From assembly GCF_024462775.1 (NCBI RefSeq), contig NZ_JANGCE010000032.1:1-40626 (forward strand): a DNA stretch of 40,626 nucleotides, written 5' to 3'. The notes below the pieces were generated by a model. It worked only from the letters and a program-made list of their open reading frames with translations. It was not told the origin of the DNA and ran no database searches. The stretch's first letter is position 1; every line of letters starts with the position of its first letter. The DNA comes from Butyricicoccus faecihominis (lineage in GTDB: Bacteria; Bacillota; Clostridia; Oscillospirales; Butyricicoccaceae). A program made the position numbers and the translations under genes. Shown here piece after piece: positions 7,656 through 15,307 of the stretch.

Positions 7656-7813
7656 ATCTATTTCCCCTTTGTGGAGTATATAACAATATCATACTGCCAA
7701 CTTGTCTTATAATATTTGATATTTTAAACAAAAAATAAAATAATATTAGAAAAACGCGGATATATGTTAGAGAATATTTGTAATAACCAAAACGAAAAGT
7801 GAGGGAATGACCA

Positions 7814-8914
7814 ATGACAACATGTACTTTCCTCTGTGATGATCCTGTAATAGACACGTATTTTTATACGCGCTTGCAACAAGCCGTATTGGAGATCGCA
7901 GAGGTTCACGATGATATCAATTTCCTGTTCCCTTCTGAAACGGGCGAATGCATGTTATTATGCCTGTGTGCTGTGGTGGAAGCTAAAATGGCCTATCCTC
8001 ATAAATGTATCGAAATAACAACCGTGGCAAATAAATGGCGGCAGAAACGATCGGTGGATGAGGATTGGTATTTTCCGGATTGTATCGTCGACCATCTGGT
8101 TGTATCCTCCGCTTTAATGGCATGTGAAAACAATCGTAAATATATACGGCTGCGCAATCGTATAGACCGCTGGGTGATTGACCGCTCCGACTATGCGATT
8201 TGCTATCACTATACCGATCTCGCCTCTGACAACCAATTATATCGATACGCCCATCTTTCAAAAGCAAAGCTAATTGATCTTGTACAACAAGATACCTTGC
8301 GCTTCATACAAAACTGTATTCCCTGCCTGACGCCTGCGCAACAGCAGCTAAAACAACAGCGCGATTGCGGTGCAACCCTTTTGGAACTTGCGAATTGCTA
8401 TAGCCGGTCCACAACAACGATAGGATTACGCCTGAACAAAATCGCGCACGCGCTAACGGGCTATGCAAAATCAAGGGTAATGGAGCGCAGTAGGATAGAC
8501 GTGGTGTCGCAGCCGGTTATTTGCAGTTTGTTTTTAGATCATACGGTGATTACCGATGAAATATTGTATCATCTAAAACAATTTGTGGGGTTTATCTTAC
8601 AGCGCTGCAATAGTGCGCTGTTTTTGGTAGATCAGGCAATGGCTGTTTCGGAGCCGGTGGCAATTTTGTCACGCCTCATCAAAAGACATCGATACGCGAA
8701 AATGAAGCCGGCGCACATAAGCGTATTTGGCAGGCCGATTCTATGGTCTGAAATACTCGCGGTATCAGATTTTGTAATCTATAACACAGAGCAGCAGGAA
8801 CGACTGATTACGTTGCACCAAGAATCGATCGCGCTGGAAAGGCAAAACATCGTGCCACGGCTGAAGGCGTTCAACATAAGCGGCCCCGCGCCCCACATGA
8901 TAAGTATAGAGTAG
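7814..8914 (+). CDS. Unrecognised 366-aa protein, YpsA/SLOG-like and HTH-like regions
   Basis: I do not recognise this as a known family. Residues about 1-140 contain YPHKCIEITTV and RNRIDRWVIDRSDYAICYHY. This resembles the RNxxMVDxSD signature of YpsA/DUF1273 proteins, which have a DprA-like SLOG (nucleotide-binding Rossmann) fold. Residues about 172-215 (LTPAQQQLK, TLLELANCYSRSTTTIGLRL) look like a helix-turn-helix of sigma-4/LuxR type. The remainder has alternating strands and helices, perhaps a second Rossmann-like domain. ATG with GTGAGGGA upstream. It lies divergent from two XRE genes and is AT-rich relative to neighbours. A nucleotide-sensing regulator is plausible but unproven. Confidence 0.6.
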   Translation: MTTCTFLCDDPVIDTYFYTRLQQAVLEIAEVHDDINFLFPSETGECMLLCLCAVVEAKMAYPHKCIEITTVANKWRQKRSVDEDWYFPDCIVDHLVVSSALMACENNRKYIRLRNRIDRWVIDRSDYAICYHYTDLASDNQLYRYAHLSKAKLIDLVQQDTLRFIQNCIPCLTPAQQQLKQQRDCGATLLELANCYSRSTTTIGLRLNKIAHALTGYAKSRVMERSRIDVVSQPVICSLFLDHTVITDEILYHLKQFVGFILQRCNSALFLVDQAMAVSEPVAILSRLIKRHRYAKMKPAHISVFGRPILWSEILAVSDFVIYNTEQQERLITLHQESIALERQNIVPRLKAFNISGPAPHMISIE

Positions 8915-8969
8915 GGGGGACGACCGCCCTTTCCCAACGAGCCGCATAAAAAACAAGTTAAGTTTTGCA

Positions 8970-8999
8970 AAGGGCGCTTTTAAGAAAGCGTCCTTTGTG
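8970..8999. terminator. Hairpin after the 366-aa gene
   Basis: AAAGGGCGCTTT and AAAGCGTCCTTT form a stem with one mismatch around TAAG. It lacks a good T run, so it may be a weak terminator or processing structure. Confidence 0.4.
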
Positions 9000-9091
9000 C
9001 TATGATAAGGTCGATTGATAAAACGCGGAAAACGGCGGGGGAGCAAACGCTCCGCGCCCGTTTCCGTAACAGCAGAAAGGAAACGGTAACT

Positions 9092-9979
9092 ATGAAGCTT
9101 TACACCTATCAAACAGAGGAGGGGAGGGATCAGCTCGGCGTGGGCTATGCCCAGTGGCCCGGGCTGCTTTGGCCGGTGGAGGCGTTCGGCTTTTCCTTCA
9201 CCGATATGCTCGACCTGATCCGCCGCATCACGCCCGCGAAGCTGGAACGCTTGCGCGACCCTGAAACGGCGACCGGCGCGCCGCGCCGCATCGACACCGT
9301 GCGCCTGCGCGCGCCCATTCCGCGCCCGGAGCAGGATTTGATGTGCCTTGGCATCAACTACGCCGACCACGCGGTGGAATCCGCCCGCTTTCATGAGGAC
9401 GCGTTTTTGGTCGACCGGAAAAAGCCGACCTATTTCGGCAAGCGCGTTTTCGAGGCCACCGGCGACGGCGACCCCATCCCCGCCTACGAAGAACTGGTGG
9501 ACAGCCTTGACTACGAAGCAGAGCTGGGCGTGGTCATCGGGCGGGACGCGAAAAACGTTTCGATAAAGGACGCGCCCGACTATATTTTCGGCTACACGGT
9601 TGTAAACGACGTGTCCGCCCGCAATTTGCAGACCACCTATAACCAGTGGTATTTCGGCAAAAGTCTGGACGGCTTCACGCCCATGGGGCCGTGCATCCTG
9701 ACGGCGGACGAAGTCGCGTTCCCGCCCGCGCTGGCGATTTCCAGCACGGTAAACGGCGAAATACGGCAAAGCAGCAACACGGACCACCTGATCCACGGCG
9801 TGGACGAGGTGATCGCGGAGCTGTCCTCCGGCATGACGCTCCGGGCGGGCGCGGTCATTGCCACCGGCACGCCCGCGGGCGTGGGCATGGGCTTTACGCC
9901 GCCGCGCTTTTTGAAAAAGGGCGATACCGTTGTCTGCGAAATCGGGGAGATCGGTTCGCTGACAAACCGCGTGGAATAA
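9092..9979 (+). CDS. Fumarylacetoacetate hydrolase family protein
   Basis: This 295-residue protein has the FAH-family core: LGINYADHAVES, then the metal-binding acidic pattern DYEAELGVVIG, followed by FGYTVVNDVSARNLQ, NQWYFGKSLDGFTPMGP and a C-terminal GDTVVCEIGEIGSLTNRV. Such enzymes use Mg or Mn to cleave or decarboxylate beta-diketo or oxaloacetate-like acids (isomerase/decarboxylase, acylpyruvase or hydrolase). The ATG at 9092 follows AGAAAGGAAA; an in-frame ATG at 9002 lacks such a site. It stands alone; the substrate is unknown. Confidence 0.85.
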   Translation: MKLYTYQTEEGRDQLGVGYAQWPGLLWPVEAFGFSFTDMLDLIRRITPAKLERLRDPETATGAPRRIDTVRLRAPIPRPEQDLMCLGINYADHAVESARFHEDAFLVDRKKPTYFGKRVFEATGDGDPIPAYEELVDSLDYEAELGVVIGRDAKNVSIKDAPDYIFGYTVVNDVSARNLQTTYNQWYFGKSLDGFTPMGPCILTADEVAFPPALAISSTVNGEIRQSSNTDHLIHGVDEVIAELSSGMTLRAGAVIATGTPAGVGMGFTPPRFLKKGDTVVCEIGEIGSLTNRVE

Positions 9980-10004
9980 AAAAGCGCCGCAAGGCGCGGC
10001 AAAA

Positions 10005-10038
10005 GAGCGAGGAACGCCGTTGTACGTTCCTCGCTCTA
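10005..10038. terminator. Bidirectional terminator between convergent genes
   Basis: AGAGCGAGGAACG and CGTTCCTCGCTCT form a perfect 13-base stem around a short loop, between the FAH-family gene (plus) and trxB (minus). A second small hairpin (GCGCCGC / GCGCGGC) precedes it. Confidence 0.75.
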
Positions 10039-10042
10039 ATAT

Positions 10043-10954
10043 TTATTGCGCGTTGATATAATTCGCCGCTTGATAGGCGGCCACCGCGCCGTCCGAAGCG
10101 GCGGTGACGATTTGGCGCAGCGGCTTCTGCCGCCCGTCGCCCGCGGCGAACACGCCGGATAGGTTGGTATGGCAATCCTCCCCGGCGACGATATAGCCCG
10201 CCTCGTCCACCGTTACCTGACCCGCGATCAGCGCGCTGTCCGGCTCGTAGCCGATGGCGATGAATACCCCGGCGGCGGGGATGCGCGCGGTCTGCCCGGA
10301 TGCTAGATTCGTGATCTCGACGGCCTCCACATGGCTTTCGCCCAAAATGCGGGTGACGGCGCTCGAATACCGCACGTCTACATTATCGCGCGCGAGCACC
10401 GCGTCGGAAAGCTGCTTTTCGCCGCGGAAGCGGTCGCGCCGGTGGACCAGCGTCACCTTTTCGCACAGGTTGGAGAGGAACAGCGCGTCCTCCAGCGCCG
10501 TGTTGCCGCCGCCGACCAGCACCACCTGCTTGCCTCGGAAAAACGCGCCGTCGCAGGTGGCGCAGTAGGAAACGCCTTTGCCCGCAAGCTCGGCTTCGCC
10601 CGGGCATCCAAGCTCCCGCCGCTTGACGCCGCCGGCCAGTATGACCGTGCGGCCCTCGTATGGGCCTTGCTCGGTCGAAAGAATTTTCACCGTGCCCGAA
10701 AGCTGCGCGCGCCGCACCTCTTCATTTTTGAACGCCGCGCCGAGCGATACCGCCTGTTCGTACAGCCGCTGCGAAAATTCAGGGCCGGAAATAGAGGCGA
10801 TCGCCGGATAATTCTCTATTTCAGGCGTGATGATGGTCTGCCCACCGGCAAACCCCTTGTCGAATACGGTGGCGGTCAGGCCCGCGCGCCGTGCGTAAAT
10901 GGCGGCGGTCAGCCCGGCGGGGCCCGCGCCTAGGATCAATACATCGGTCATCAT
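10043..10954 (-). CDS. trxB: Thioredoxin reductase (NADPH)
   Basis: A flavoprotein of about 303 residues. The FAD-binding GAGPAGLTAAIY is at the N-terminus, the redox pair is CATC, the NADPH-binding motif is VGGGNTALEDALFL, followed by HRRDRFR, and the C-terminal FAD motif is GVFAAGDGRQKPLRQ. Length and order are those of the low-molecular-weight TrxB family, which transfers electrons from NADPH to thioredoxin. ATG at 10954 is best spaced from AAGGAAG; a GTG six bases upstream is less likely. Some Clostridia have ferredoxin- or flavin-linked relatives, but the RR residues in HRRDRFR favour NADPH. Confidence 0.9.
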   Translation of the reverse strand: MMTDVLILGAGPAGLTAAIYARRAGLTATVFDKGFAGGQTIITPEIENYPAIASISGPEFSQRLYEQAVSLGAAFKNEEVRRAQLSGTVKILSTEQGPYEGRTVILAGGVKRRELGCPGEAELAGKGVSYCATCDGAFFRGKQVVLVGGGNTALEDALFLSNLCEKVTLVHRRDRFRGEKQLSDAVLARDNVDVRYSSAVTRILGESHVEAVEITNLASGQTARIPAAGVFIAIGYEPDSALIAGQVTVDEAGYIVAGEDCHTNLSGVFAAGDGRQKPLRQIVTAASDGAVAAYQAANYINAQ

Positions 10955-11121
10955 GCACACACTTCCTTCTTTGCGTTACGGTTAGTATATGTCCGTCCGC
11001 CGTGCGCCATGCGGACCGGTTTGTGGACCCAGTATAGGCTATTTTTAAACAAAGCGCAAGAGTATTTCGGCATTTTTACGCGAAATTTGTAACACAGATG
11101 ACGCTTTACATTATCGCCCGC

Positions 11122-11147
11122 CCGTGGTATTATAAAATGTACCACGG
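11122..11147 (+). promoter_or_regulatory. Dyad around the -10 region of smpB
   Basis: CCGTGGTA and TACCACGG are exact inverted arms around a 10-base spacer containing TATAAA, 15 bases before the smpB start codon. It could be an operator over the promoter or a hairpin in the leader. Confidence 0.4.
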
Positions 11148-11161
11148 AAAAGGAGGCTGCC

Positions 11162-11629
11162 ATGGCTGAAAAACAGGGCACAAAGCAAGTCACCGCCAAT
11201 AAAAAAGCATGGCACGACTACTTTGTGGAGGAAAAATACGAGGCGGGCATCGAACTGGCGGGAACAGAGGTAAAATCCATCCGCCAAGGACAGGTGAACC
11301 TCAAGGACTCGTACTGCTCCTTTAAAGAGGGCGAACTGTTCGTGCGCGGCATGCACATCAGCCCCTACGAAAAGGGCAATATCTTTAATAAGGATCCCCT
11401 GCGCGTGCGGCGTTTACTCATGCACAAGCGGGAAATCGCGGGTCTGTACGGCCGCACCAAGCAGGAAGGGTACACCCTTATTCCGCTTGCCGTGTATTTT
11501 AAAAATTCGCGCGTCAAGATTCAGCTCGGCCTATGCCGCGGCAAAAAGACGTACGACAAGCGCGACAGCATTGCCGCGCGCGACGCAAAGCGCGAGATCG
11601 ACCGCGCGATGAAGATGAGAAATCGTTGA
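11162..11629 (+). CDS. smpB: SsrA-binding protein SmpB
   Basis: A 155-residue protein with the standard SmpB features: an N-terminal [20 protein letters not shown] segment, [18 protein letters not shown], the beta-barrel, [19 protein letters not shown] and the basic tail [20 protein letters not shown] that folds in the mRNA channel. It binds tmRNA and carries it to stalled ribosomes. The ribosome site is AAAAGGAGG. The tmRNA gene follows only 52 bases downstream, the frequent Firmicutes arrangement. Confidence 0.97.
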   Translation: MAEKQGTKQVTANKKAWHDYFVEEKYEAGIELAGTEVKSIRQGQVNLKDSYCSFKEGELFVRGMHISPYEKGNIFNKDPLRVRRLLMHKREIAGLYGRTKQEGYTLIPLAVYFKNSRVKIQLGLCRGKKTYDKRDSIAARDAKREIDRAMKMRNR

Positions 11630-11681
11630 TCAAAGAAAAATCACCTGCGCTCCGCGCAAACCGGTTTGCCCCACTTTATAT

Positions 11682-12040
11682 GGGGCCGTAACGGGTTCGA
11701 CGGGGGTGTTGAAGCAGGGATAGCGGGCCGCAGCGGGGCGCTGCGTAAAAAGCTCCAATTTAATTTTTATAAATTAAACAACAACAATTCTAAACTTCTG
11801 GCTGCCTAATTAAGGCTTAGCCCGTCAGCCCCGGGAGGACCACGGCCCGGGTGTCTGGCGTCGATTAGTGGTGAACGTGTACGGGGTAAGAGTTGCCCCC
11901 GTCATGTAAAATGACTCTACTGAACCTGTCAGCCTGTTTGTCGGCGGACAGCAGAGGGAATGCCAAACGACAAACTGCGCCCGGAGAAGTCACTGTGAAT
12001 GCGCTTTCGGACAGGGGTTCAACTCCCCTCGGCTCCACCA
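11682..12040 (+). ncRNA. ssrA: Transfer-messenger RNA (tmRNA)
   Basis: The 5' end GGGGCCGTAACGGGTTCGAC and the 3' end GGTTCAACTCCCCTCGG-CTCCACCA are the conserved tRNA-like termini. GGGGCCG pairs with CGGCTCC as the acceptor stem, and the terminal CCA is encoded. The open frame in the middle ends NNNNSKLLAA at 11777-11806, with stop TAA at 11807-11809. With SmpB it rescues stalled ribosomes and tags products for proteolysis. The last 23 bases are repeated at 37168-37190, so this is the integration site of the prophage. Confidence 0.95.
12018..12040 (+). other. Prophage attachment site attL (tmRNA 3' end)
   Basis: This 23-base block from the T-loop to CCA of tmRNA recurs at 37168-37190 with one substitution (C to T in GGCTCC). 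The tmRNA 3' end is a well-known integration target for tyrosine recombinases. The sequence beyond it (GGCGAGCTGTACGAACACCC) is also duplicated, so the direct repeat reaches about 13035. Confidence 0.7.
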
Positions 12041-12043
12041 AAT

Positions 12044-12112
12044 GGCGAGCTGTACGAACACCCGCCAGCTATTTATATGGTTGGCGGTGTGTTTGTACTG
12101 GTTTGCTCACTA
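12044..12112 (+). terminator. Large imperfect hairpin after tmRNA, copy 1
   Basis: GCGAGCTGTACGAACACC and CGCCAGC pair with GTTGGCGG and GTGTTTGTACTGGTTTGCTC in an imperfect stem of about 30 bases per side. The same structure follows the second att copy at 37194-37260. It may end the tmRNA precursor or be part of the recombination site. Confidence 0.45.
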
Positions 12113-12125
12113 TCATCTAAAAAGT

Positions 12126-12170
12126 AAAAAAGGCTACCGTTGAGAGTTTCTCAATGGTAGCCTTTTTTTC
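12126..12170. terminator. Bidirectional terminator, copy 1
   Basis: AAAAAAGG-CTACCGTTGAGA and TCTCAATGGTAGCC-TTTTTTT form a stem of about 15 bases flanked by A and T runs. A matching copy lies at 37273-37319. Confidence 0.8.
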
Positions 12171-12197
12171 GTTATTATCTAACAGAATACGTGATTG

Positions 12198-12263
12198 CGT
12201 AAATTTACGTTGACAAGTAAAAAATGTTGTCGTACAATAGAGATATAAATACTTGATAAAGTA
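12198..12263 (+). promoter_or_regulatory. Promoter and operators of the DUF6291 gene, copy 1
   Basis: TTGACA (12210-12215), 17 bases and TACAAT (12233-12238). A perfect 12-base palindrome CGTAAATTTACG (12198-12209) abuts the -35 box, and a second dyad TACTTGATAAAGTA (12250-12263) lies just past the start point. The whole arrangement recurs at 37348-37413 and 40179-40244, which points to control by one repressor. Confidence 0.75.
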
Positions 12264-12305
12264 ATTTCGGCCGGTTTTACTGGCAATAGAAACGAGGGAG
12301 ACATA

Positions 12306-13013
12306 ATGGCGGGACGCAAGGCATTTATGCTGTATTTCGATTACCGGGAGCATTTGGAGCTGCTGACCGACGCGGAGCGCGGCGCGCTGCTGACGGCGCT
12401 TTTTGAGTACGCGGAGCATGGCAGGGAGAGCGAACTTGCCGGGGCGGCCAAGATGGCGTTTTCCTTCATTCGGGCGCAGCTCGACCGCGATGCGGACAAG
12501 TACAGCGAGCGGTGCGAACGAAACCGGGAAAACGGAGCCAAGGGCGGCAGGCCGCCGCACGGCGACGGCAAGCCGGAGAAACCCAAAACAAACGAACGCT
12601 TTTCCGAGGAACCCCAAAAACCTGATACAGAGAAAGAGACAGATACAGAAAAAGAAACAGAAAATAAGAATCCCCTTACCCCCTTGGAAGATCGCTCGCC
12701 AGCGCTTTTGGAGGCGGCGAACGAGTGGCTGCGCTACAAGCGGGAGCGCAAGGAGGACTACAAGCCGACCGGCCTAAAATCGCTGGTGACCAGCATCCAA
12801 ACGCACGCGGAGCAGTACGGCAACGAGGCGGTGGCCGCGCTGATCCGCGAGTGCATGGCGGCGGGCTGGAAGGGGATCATCTGGGACCGGCTGGACCAGC
12901 GCGGCAGGGACCAGCCCGGCGCGCCGCCGCACAAAACGGCCCAACTGGCCGACTGGGAGAACGAGTGGGCGGCGCGGGTCAAGGCGCACAGGCGGGAGGC
13001 GGGCCATGACTGA
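12306..13013 (+). CDS. DUF6291 phage protein, copy 1 (replisome-organizer-like)
   Basis: A 235-residue protein. Residues 1-75 (AGRKAFMLYFDYREHLELLT, then RGALLTALFEYAE) match the DUF6291 domain found in phage early genes. A basic segment NRENGAKGGRPP and a low-complexity acidic/lysine linker (TEKETDTEKETE) follow. The C-terminal part (EWLRYKRERKE, LIRECMAAGWKGIIWDRL) is like the C-terminal domain of phage replisome organizers. Such proteins probably recruit helicase loader to the origin. GAGGGAG lies upstream. About 95% identical to the product of 37455-38162. Confidence 0.8.
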   Translation: MAGRKAFMLYFDYREHLELLTDAERGALLTALFEYAEHGRESELAGAAKMAFSFIRAQLDRDADKYSERCERNRENGAKGGRPPHGDGKPEKPKTNERFSEEPQKPDTEKETDTEKETENKNPLTPLEDRSPALLEAANEWLRYKRERKEDYKPTGLKSLVTSIQTHAEQYGNEAVAALIRECMAAGWKGIIWDRLDQRGRDQPGAPPHKTAQLADWENEWAARVKAHRREAGHD

Positions 13014-13197
13014 CACGCTATGCGGGCGCCGCGGCCCATGCGCTGCGATCGGAAGGTAAGACCTATGCCGAGATCGCCTGCGCGCTGGGCCGCACGACGC
13101 AGTCCGTGGCGTCAAAGCTCAAGCAGGAGAGGACCGGTTTTTCGTGGACAAGAAGAACCCGAGGATCGAGGTGCAGATCTGGGAGTGCGAGGAATGA
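13006..13197 (+). pseudogene. Frameshifted small helix-turn-helix phage gene
   Basis: ATG at 13006 overlaps the DUF6291 stop, but its frame closes after 17 codons. The next frame reads RSEGKTYAEIACALGRTTQS, a sigma-4/Myb-like helix-turn-helix. The first frame then resumes at VDKKNPRIEVQIWECEE and stops at 13195-13197, overlapping the next ATG. Two compensating single-base shifts, one in the T run at 13138-13142, would restore one protein of about 63 residues. It could be decay or sequencing error. Confidence 0.45.
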
Positions 13198-13460
13198 ACA
13201 ATCCGTGTGAAACCTGCAAAGGCTTAAATCGATGCGATAGCATCATACAGTCTGTGTGCCCAGCATATCGGCACTACCGGTGGGGGATGGGCGATGGCTA
13301 CCAGAATGGAGAGAAAACAATGGAAACGATAATCTGTAAAAAGGGCCGGTACATGCAACCCTGCTACTGCACCGTCGGACGAAACATATTTTACTGCTGC
13401 CATCTGGCCGCAAAATCCAAATATGGACCAGATCGTATCATTACACGGAGCCGGGAGTAA
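13194..13460 (+). CDS. Small Cys-rich phage protein
   Basis: An 88-residue protein with CETCKGLNRC at residues 5-14, CPAY near 23, and more cysteines in CKKGRYMQPCYC and YCCHL. The pattern suggests a zinc-binding fold. ATG overlaps the upstream frame's stop (ATGA). It is typical of small uncharacterised genes in phage early regions. No function assigned. Confidence 0.55.
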   Translation: MNNPCETCKGLNRCDSIIQSVCPAYRHYRWGMGDGYQNGEKTMETIICKKGRYMQPCYCTVGRNIFYCCHLAAKSKYGPDRIITRSRE

Positions 13461-13516
13461 AAGATCCCGACGAAGACGGCTCCGCAGTGGTGTCCACTAA
13501 AGCAGAAACAGTCTGA

Positions 13517-13552
13517 ATAAAACAAAACCGCCCCGGTTATGGGGCGGGAGAG
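13517..13552 (-). terminator. Terminator of the minus-strand gene at 13557
   Basis: CCCGCCCC and GGGGCGGT (read on the minus strand) form a GC stem followed by TTTTGTTTTATT. Nearly identical terminators follow the minus-strand genes at 14512 and 38276. Confidence 0.7.
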
Positions 13553-13556
13553 GATG

Positions 13557-14054
13557 TTACAGAAGGTCAGAGGATGGCAGTACAAGCTGGCGAAGGATAT
13601 TGACTTCAAGCTCTAAAAGAAAATCGTCGGTTCCTTTTAAGCGGGATGTCTTGTAAATGGAGTAGGCATACCACAATAGTGTACCCACGATAATGAGGGA
13701 AAAGAGTATCACACTACAAAAATTAATGACCTGCACCAAAATGCTGTTATGTGTGCTTCCGGTATTCATTATTTGATCGCTGACTGTCCATAGAGCAGTC
13801 GACAACAAGCCGGAAAGAGCGCCGATGAAAAACGGGAGAAGAAACTCGCTCGTTACATGAGACGTTTGCTCAAGTTTACTGAGACGCTGAAACAAAAGAT
13901 CGACATCAGGATAGGTGGCGTATAAGTCATAAAGCTTGCGGGATGCAAGTGCAAGATACTCTTTGTGATTGGACGCTTGTGCCTTTGCATCCTGCTTTCT
14001 CCAACGGGCGCGAAGAGCGAGCACGTCCAGTTTGAATTGATTCTGTTTATTCAT
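13557..14054 (-). CDS. Hypothetical two-helix membrane protein (possible moron)
   Basis: A 165-residue protein with a charged N-terminal half (about residues 1-70, including a predicted helical RLSKLEQTSH). Hydrophobic segments lie near 75-92 (LPFFIGALSGLLSTALW) and 108-132 (VINFCSVILFSLIIVGTLLW), with a cytoplasmic-looking tail. It is transcribed against the surrounding phage genes, has its own terminator and is AT-rich. All this fits a lysogenic-conversion cargo gene. No family recognised. Confidence 0.55.
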   Translation of the reverse strand: MNKQNQFKLDVLALRARWRKQDAKAQASNHKEYLALASRKLYDLYATYPDVDLLFQRLSKLEQTSHVTSEFLLPFFIGALSGLLSTALWTVSDQIMNTGSTHNSILVQVINFCSVILFSLIIVGTLLWYAYSIYKTSRLKGTDDFLLELEVNILRQLVLPSSDLL

Positions 14055-14168
14055 CAGCGCACCTGCTTTAACTCAGTATATGTTAATTCTATCAATAAGA
14101 ATGAATATTGTCAAAAGCAAAGGAAGTGATGAATACGCCTGAGAATGGATAGGGAGAGGAGCCGTTGG

Positions 14169-14288
14169 ATGCCTATTACGAAACAGTGCCCGTTTTATCG
14201 GGCAGACCAACTGCCGCAGAGCTGTAGCACATGGCGCGGCTTGCATGACAGGTACTACCGCCGCAAGCAGGAAGGGGGAGTGAAATGA
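14169..14288 (+). CDS. Small phage protein (39 aa)
   Basis: ATG with GGGAGAGGAG upstream encodes MPITKQCPFYR and a basic tail RYYRRKQEGGVK. Two cysteines (CPFYR, SCSTW) are spaced as in short zinc-knuckle-like phage proteins. The stop overlaps the next start (ATGA at 14285), supporting a real two-gene operon. Confidence 0.45.
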   Translation: MPITKQCPFYRADQLPQSCSTWRGLHDRYYRRKQEGGVK

Positions 14289-14452
14289 ACATGATAACAG
14301 TCAGATGGTTTGATGGCTACCTAGAAGAATTTGCAGCATCAGAAGTGCGCTTTGGGTGTGACCTCCTTTGGATGCGGCTTGTAAACGGTCAGAACCGCCA
14401 CATACCTCTGCGTCAGGTTCGATGGTTTGGTATGAGCAAAGAGAGCCATTAA
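14285..14452 (+). CDS. Small phage protein (55 aa)
   Basis: Encodes MNMITVRWFDGYLEEFAASE, a short beta-strand-rich protein with LLWMRLVNGQNRHIPL, ending SKESH. Small phage proteins of this WFDGYLE.. type are frequent in Clostridia phages, with unknown roles. It overlaps the upstream 39-aa gene by four bases, and AAGGGGGAG precedes it. Confidence 0.5.
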   Translation: MNMITVRWFDGYLEEFAASEVRFGCDLLWMRLVNGQNRHIPLRQVRWFGMSKESH

Positions 14453-14479
14453 AGCAATGCGGCGTTACCGGAACAATAC

Positions 14480-14511
14480 AATAAACCCGCCCCGGTTAGG
14501 GGGCGGGAGGA
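14480..14511 (-). terminator. Terminator of the minus-strand gene at 14512
   Basis: CCCGCCCCCTAACCGGGGCGGG on the minus strand (stem CCCGCCCC / GGGGCGGG) is followed by TTTATTG. Confidence 0.6.
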
Positions 14512-14646
14512 TCACACGTCGTTGTTTTTGACCGAATGCTTCTTGGCGTTGCGGTTTTGGTTTTGGTTTTCACGTGTGATGGGCGTCTGGCCGTTGCACT
14601 TTTCCATGCGGGCTTTTTTATTGTCGGGTTGGCTATCCTTTGGCAT
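14512..14646 (-). CDS. Small hydrophilic Asn/Lys-rich protein (44 aa)
   Basis: ATG with CGAGGTGAAAACT upstream encodes MPKDSQPDNKKARMEKCNGQ and a tail of NQNQNRNAKK type. It is highly charged with no membrane segment. It is antisense to the 5' flank of the next plus-strand gene and has its own terminator, so it seems an independent unit. It is similar in feel to small basic proteins of spore-formers, but I do not recognise the family. Confidence 0.45.
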   Translation of the reverse strand: MPKDSQPDNKKARMEKCNGQTPITRENQNQNRNAKKHSVKNNDV

Positions 14647-14733
14647 AGTTTTCACCTCGGCCGTAGTTTGTCCGCGGGCGGTGTTTCGTATGCAAGAGGC
14701 CGGGATAGGGTAAAAGGAAAGGAAGTTGATATC

Positions 14734-15141
14734 TTGAGCAGATACCGTGAGGATTGGTGGGAATATACAAAGCGCATCATACGGTCTTACCCGGCGCTGA
14801 AACGCAAGGCCGAGAGCGTCGGCGCGCAGAGCGTCACTGCTGCTTATGGGCTGTCCGGCGGGCATGGCAGCGGCGGCATCGGGCGGCCGGTGGAGCGTGC
14901 GGTCGTTGACCGGCTGACGGACAAGGAGCAGCGGCGGTATGACGCGGTGAGCGCCGCGATTGCCGAGACCGAGCGTATGAATCATGGACGGCACCGGTTG
15001 GAGCTGATACGACGGGTGTATTGGGACCAGTCGCACACGCTGTGTGGGGCGGCGCTGTGCGTGCCGATTAGTGAGCGGACGGCCCATACATGGAGCTCGG
15101 AGTTTATCCGATGCGTAGAAAAATTTTTGGACTTGCCATAA
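14734..15141 (+). CDS. Phage late transcription regulator (ArpU/RinA-like)
   Basis: A 135-residue protein (SRYREDWWEYTKRIIRSYPA; KEQRRYDAVSAAIAETERM; LIRRVYWDQSHTLCGAALCV; a C-terminal helix-turn-helix ISERTAHTWSSEFIRCV). Size, composition and place directly upstream of the terminase block match the ArpU/RinA group that activates late genes. The start is TTG with AAAGGAAGG upstream; the frame is open further upstream but without a ribosome site and antisense to 14512-14646. Confidence 0.7.
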   Translation: MSRYREDWWEYTKRIIRSYPALKRKAESVGAQSVTAAYGLSGGHGSGGIGRPVERAVVDRLTDKEQRRYDAVSAAIAETERMNHGRHRLELIRRVYWDQSHTLCGAALCVPISERTAHTWSSEFIRCVEKFLDLP

Positions 15142-15143
15142 AG

Positions 15144-15184
15144 TTTGCCTAACGCGACCCTATGCAAGGGGTTATACTGGTACC
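15144..15184 (+). promoter_or_regulatory. Candidate phage late promoter
   Basis: TTGCCT (15147-15152) lies about 17 bases before GGGGTTATACTGG, in the gap between the late regulator and the next genes. This is where ArpU-type activators usually act. The -35 match is moderate. Confidence 0.35.
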
Positions 15185-15213
15185 ATGGATTGATGGACAA
15201 AGGAACCGTAACC

Positions 15214-15252
15214 GGGAAAGCAGCTTCGGAGACGGGGCTGCTTTTGTTGTTG
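15214..15252 (+). terminator. Rho-independent terminator
   Basis: AAAGCAGC and GCTGCTTTTG pair around a GC loop, followed by TTGTTGTTG. Confidence 0.55.
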
Positions 15253-15307
15253 TAACATCTGCCATTCTACGGTATTATGGAGAAAATAGGATTGCGGAGT
15301 GGTAGTC

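Noticed and set aside
8765-9796. 343-aa minus-strand frame
   Set aside because: Covers the ends of two well-supported plus-strand genes; shadow of the FAH-family gene.
14536-14733. N-terminal extension of the late regulator
   Set aside because: It has no ribosome site, is antisense to a small gene with a good ribosome site, and the TTG at 14734 is well placed.
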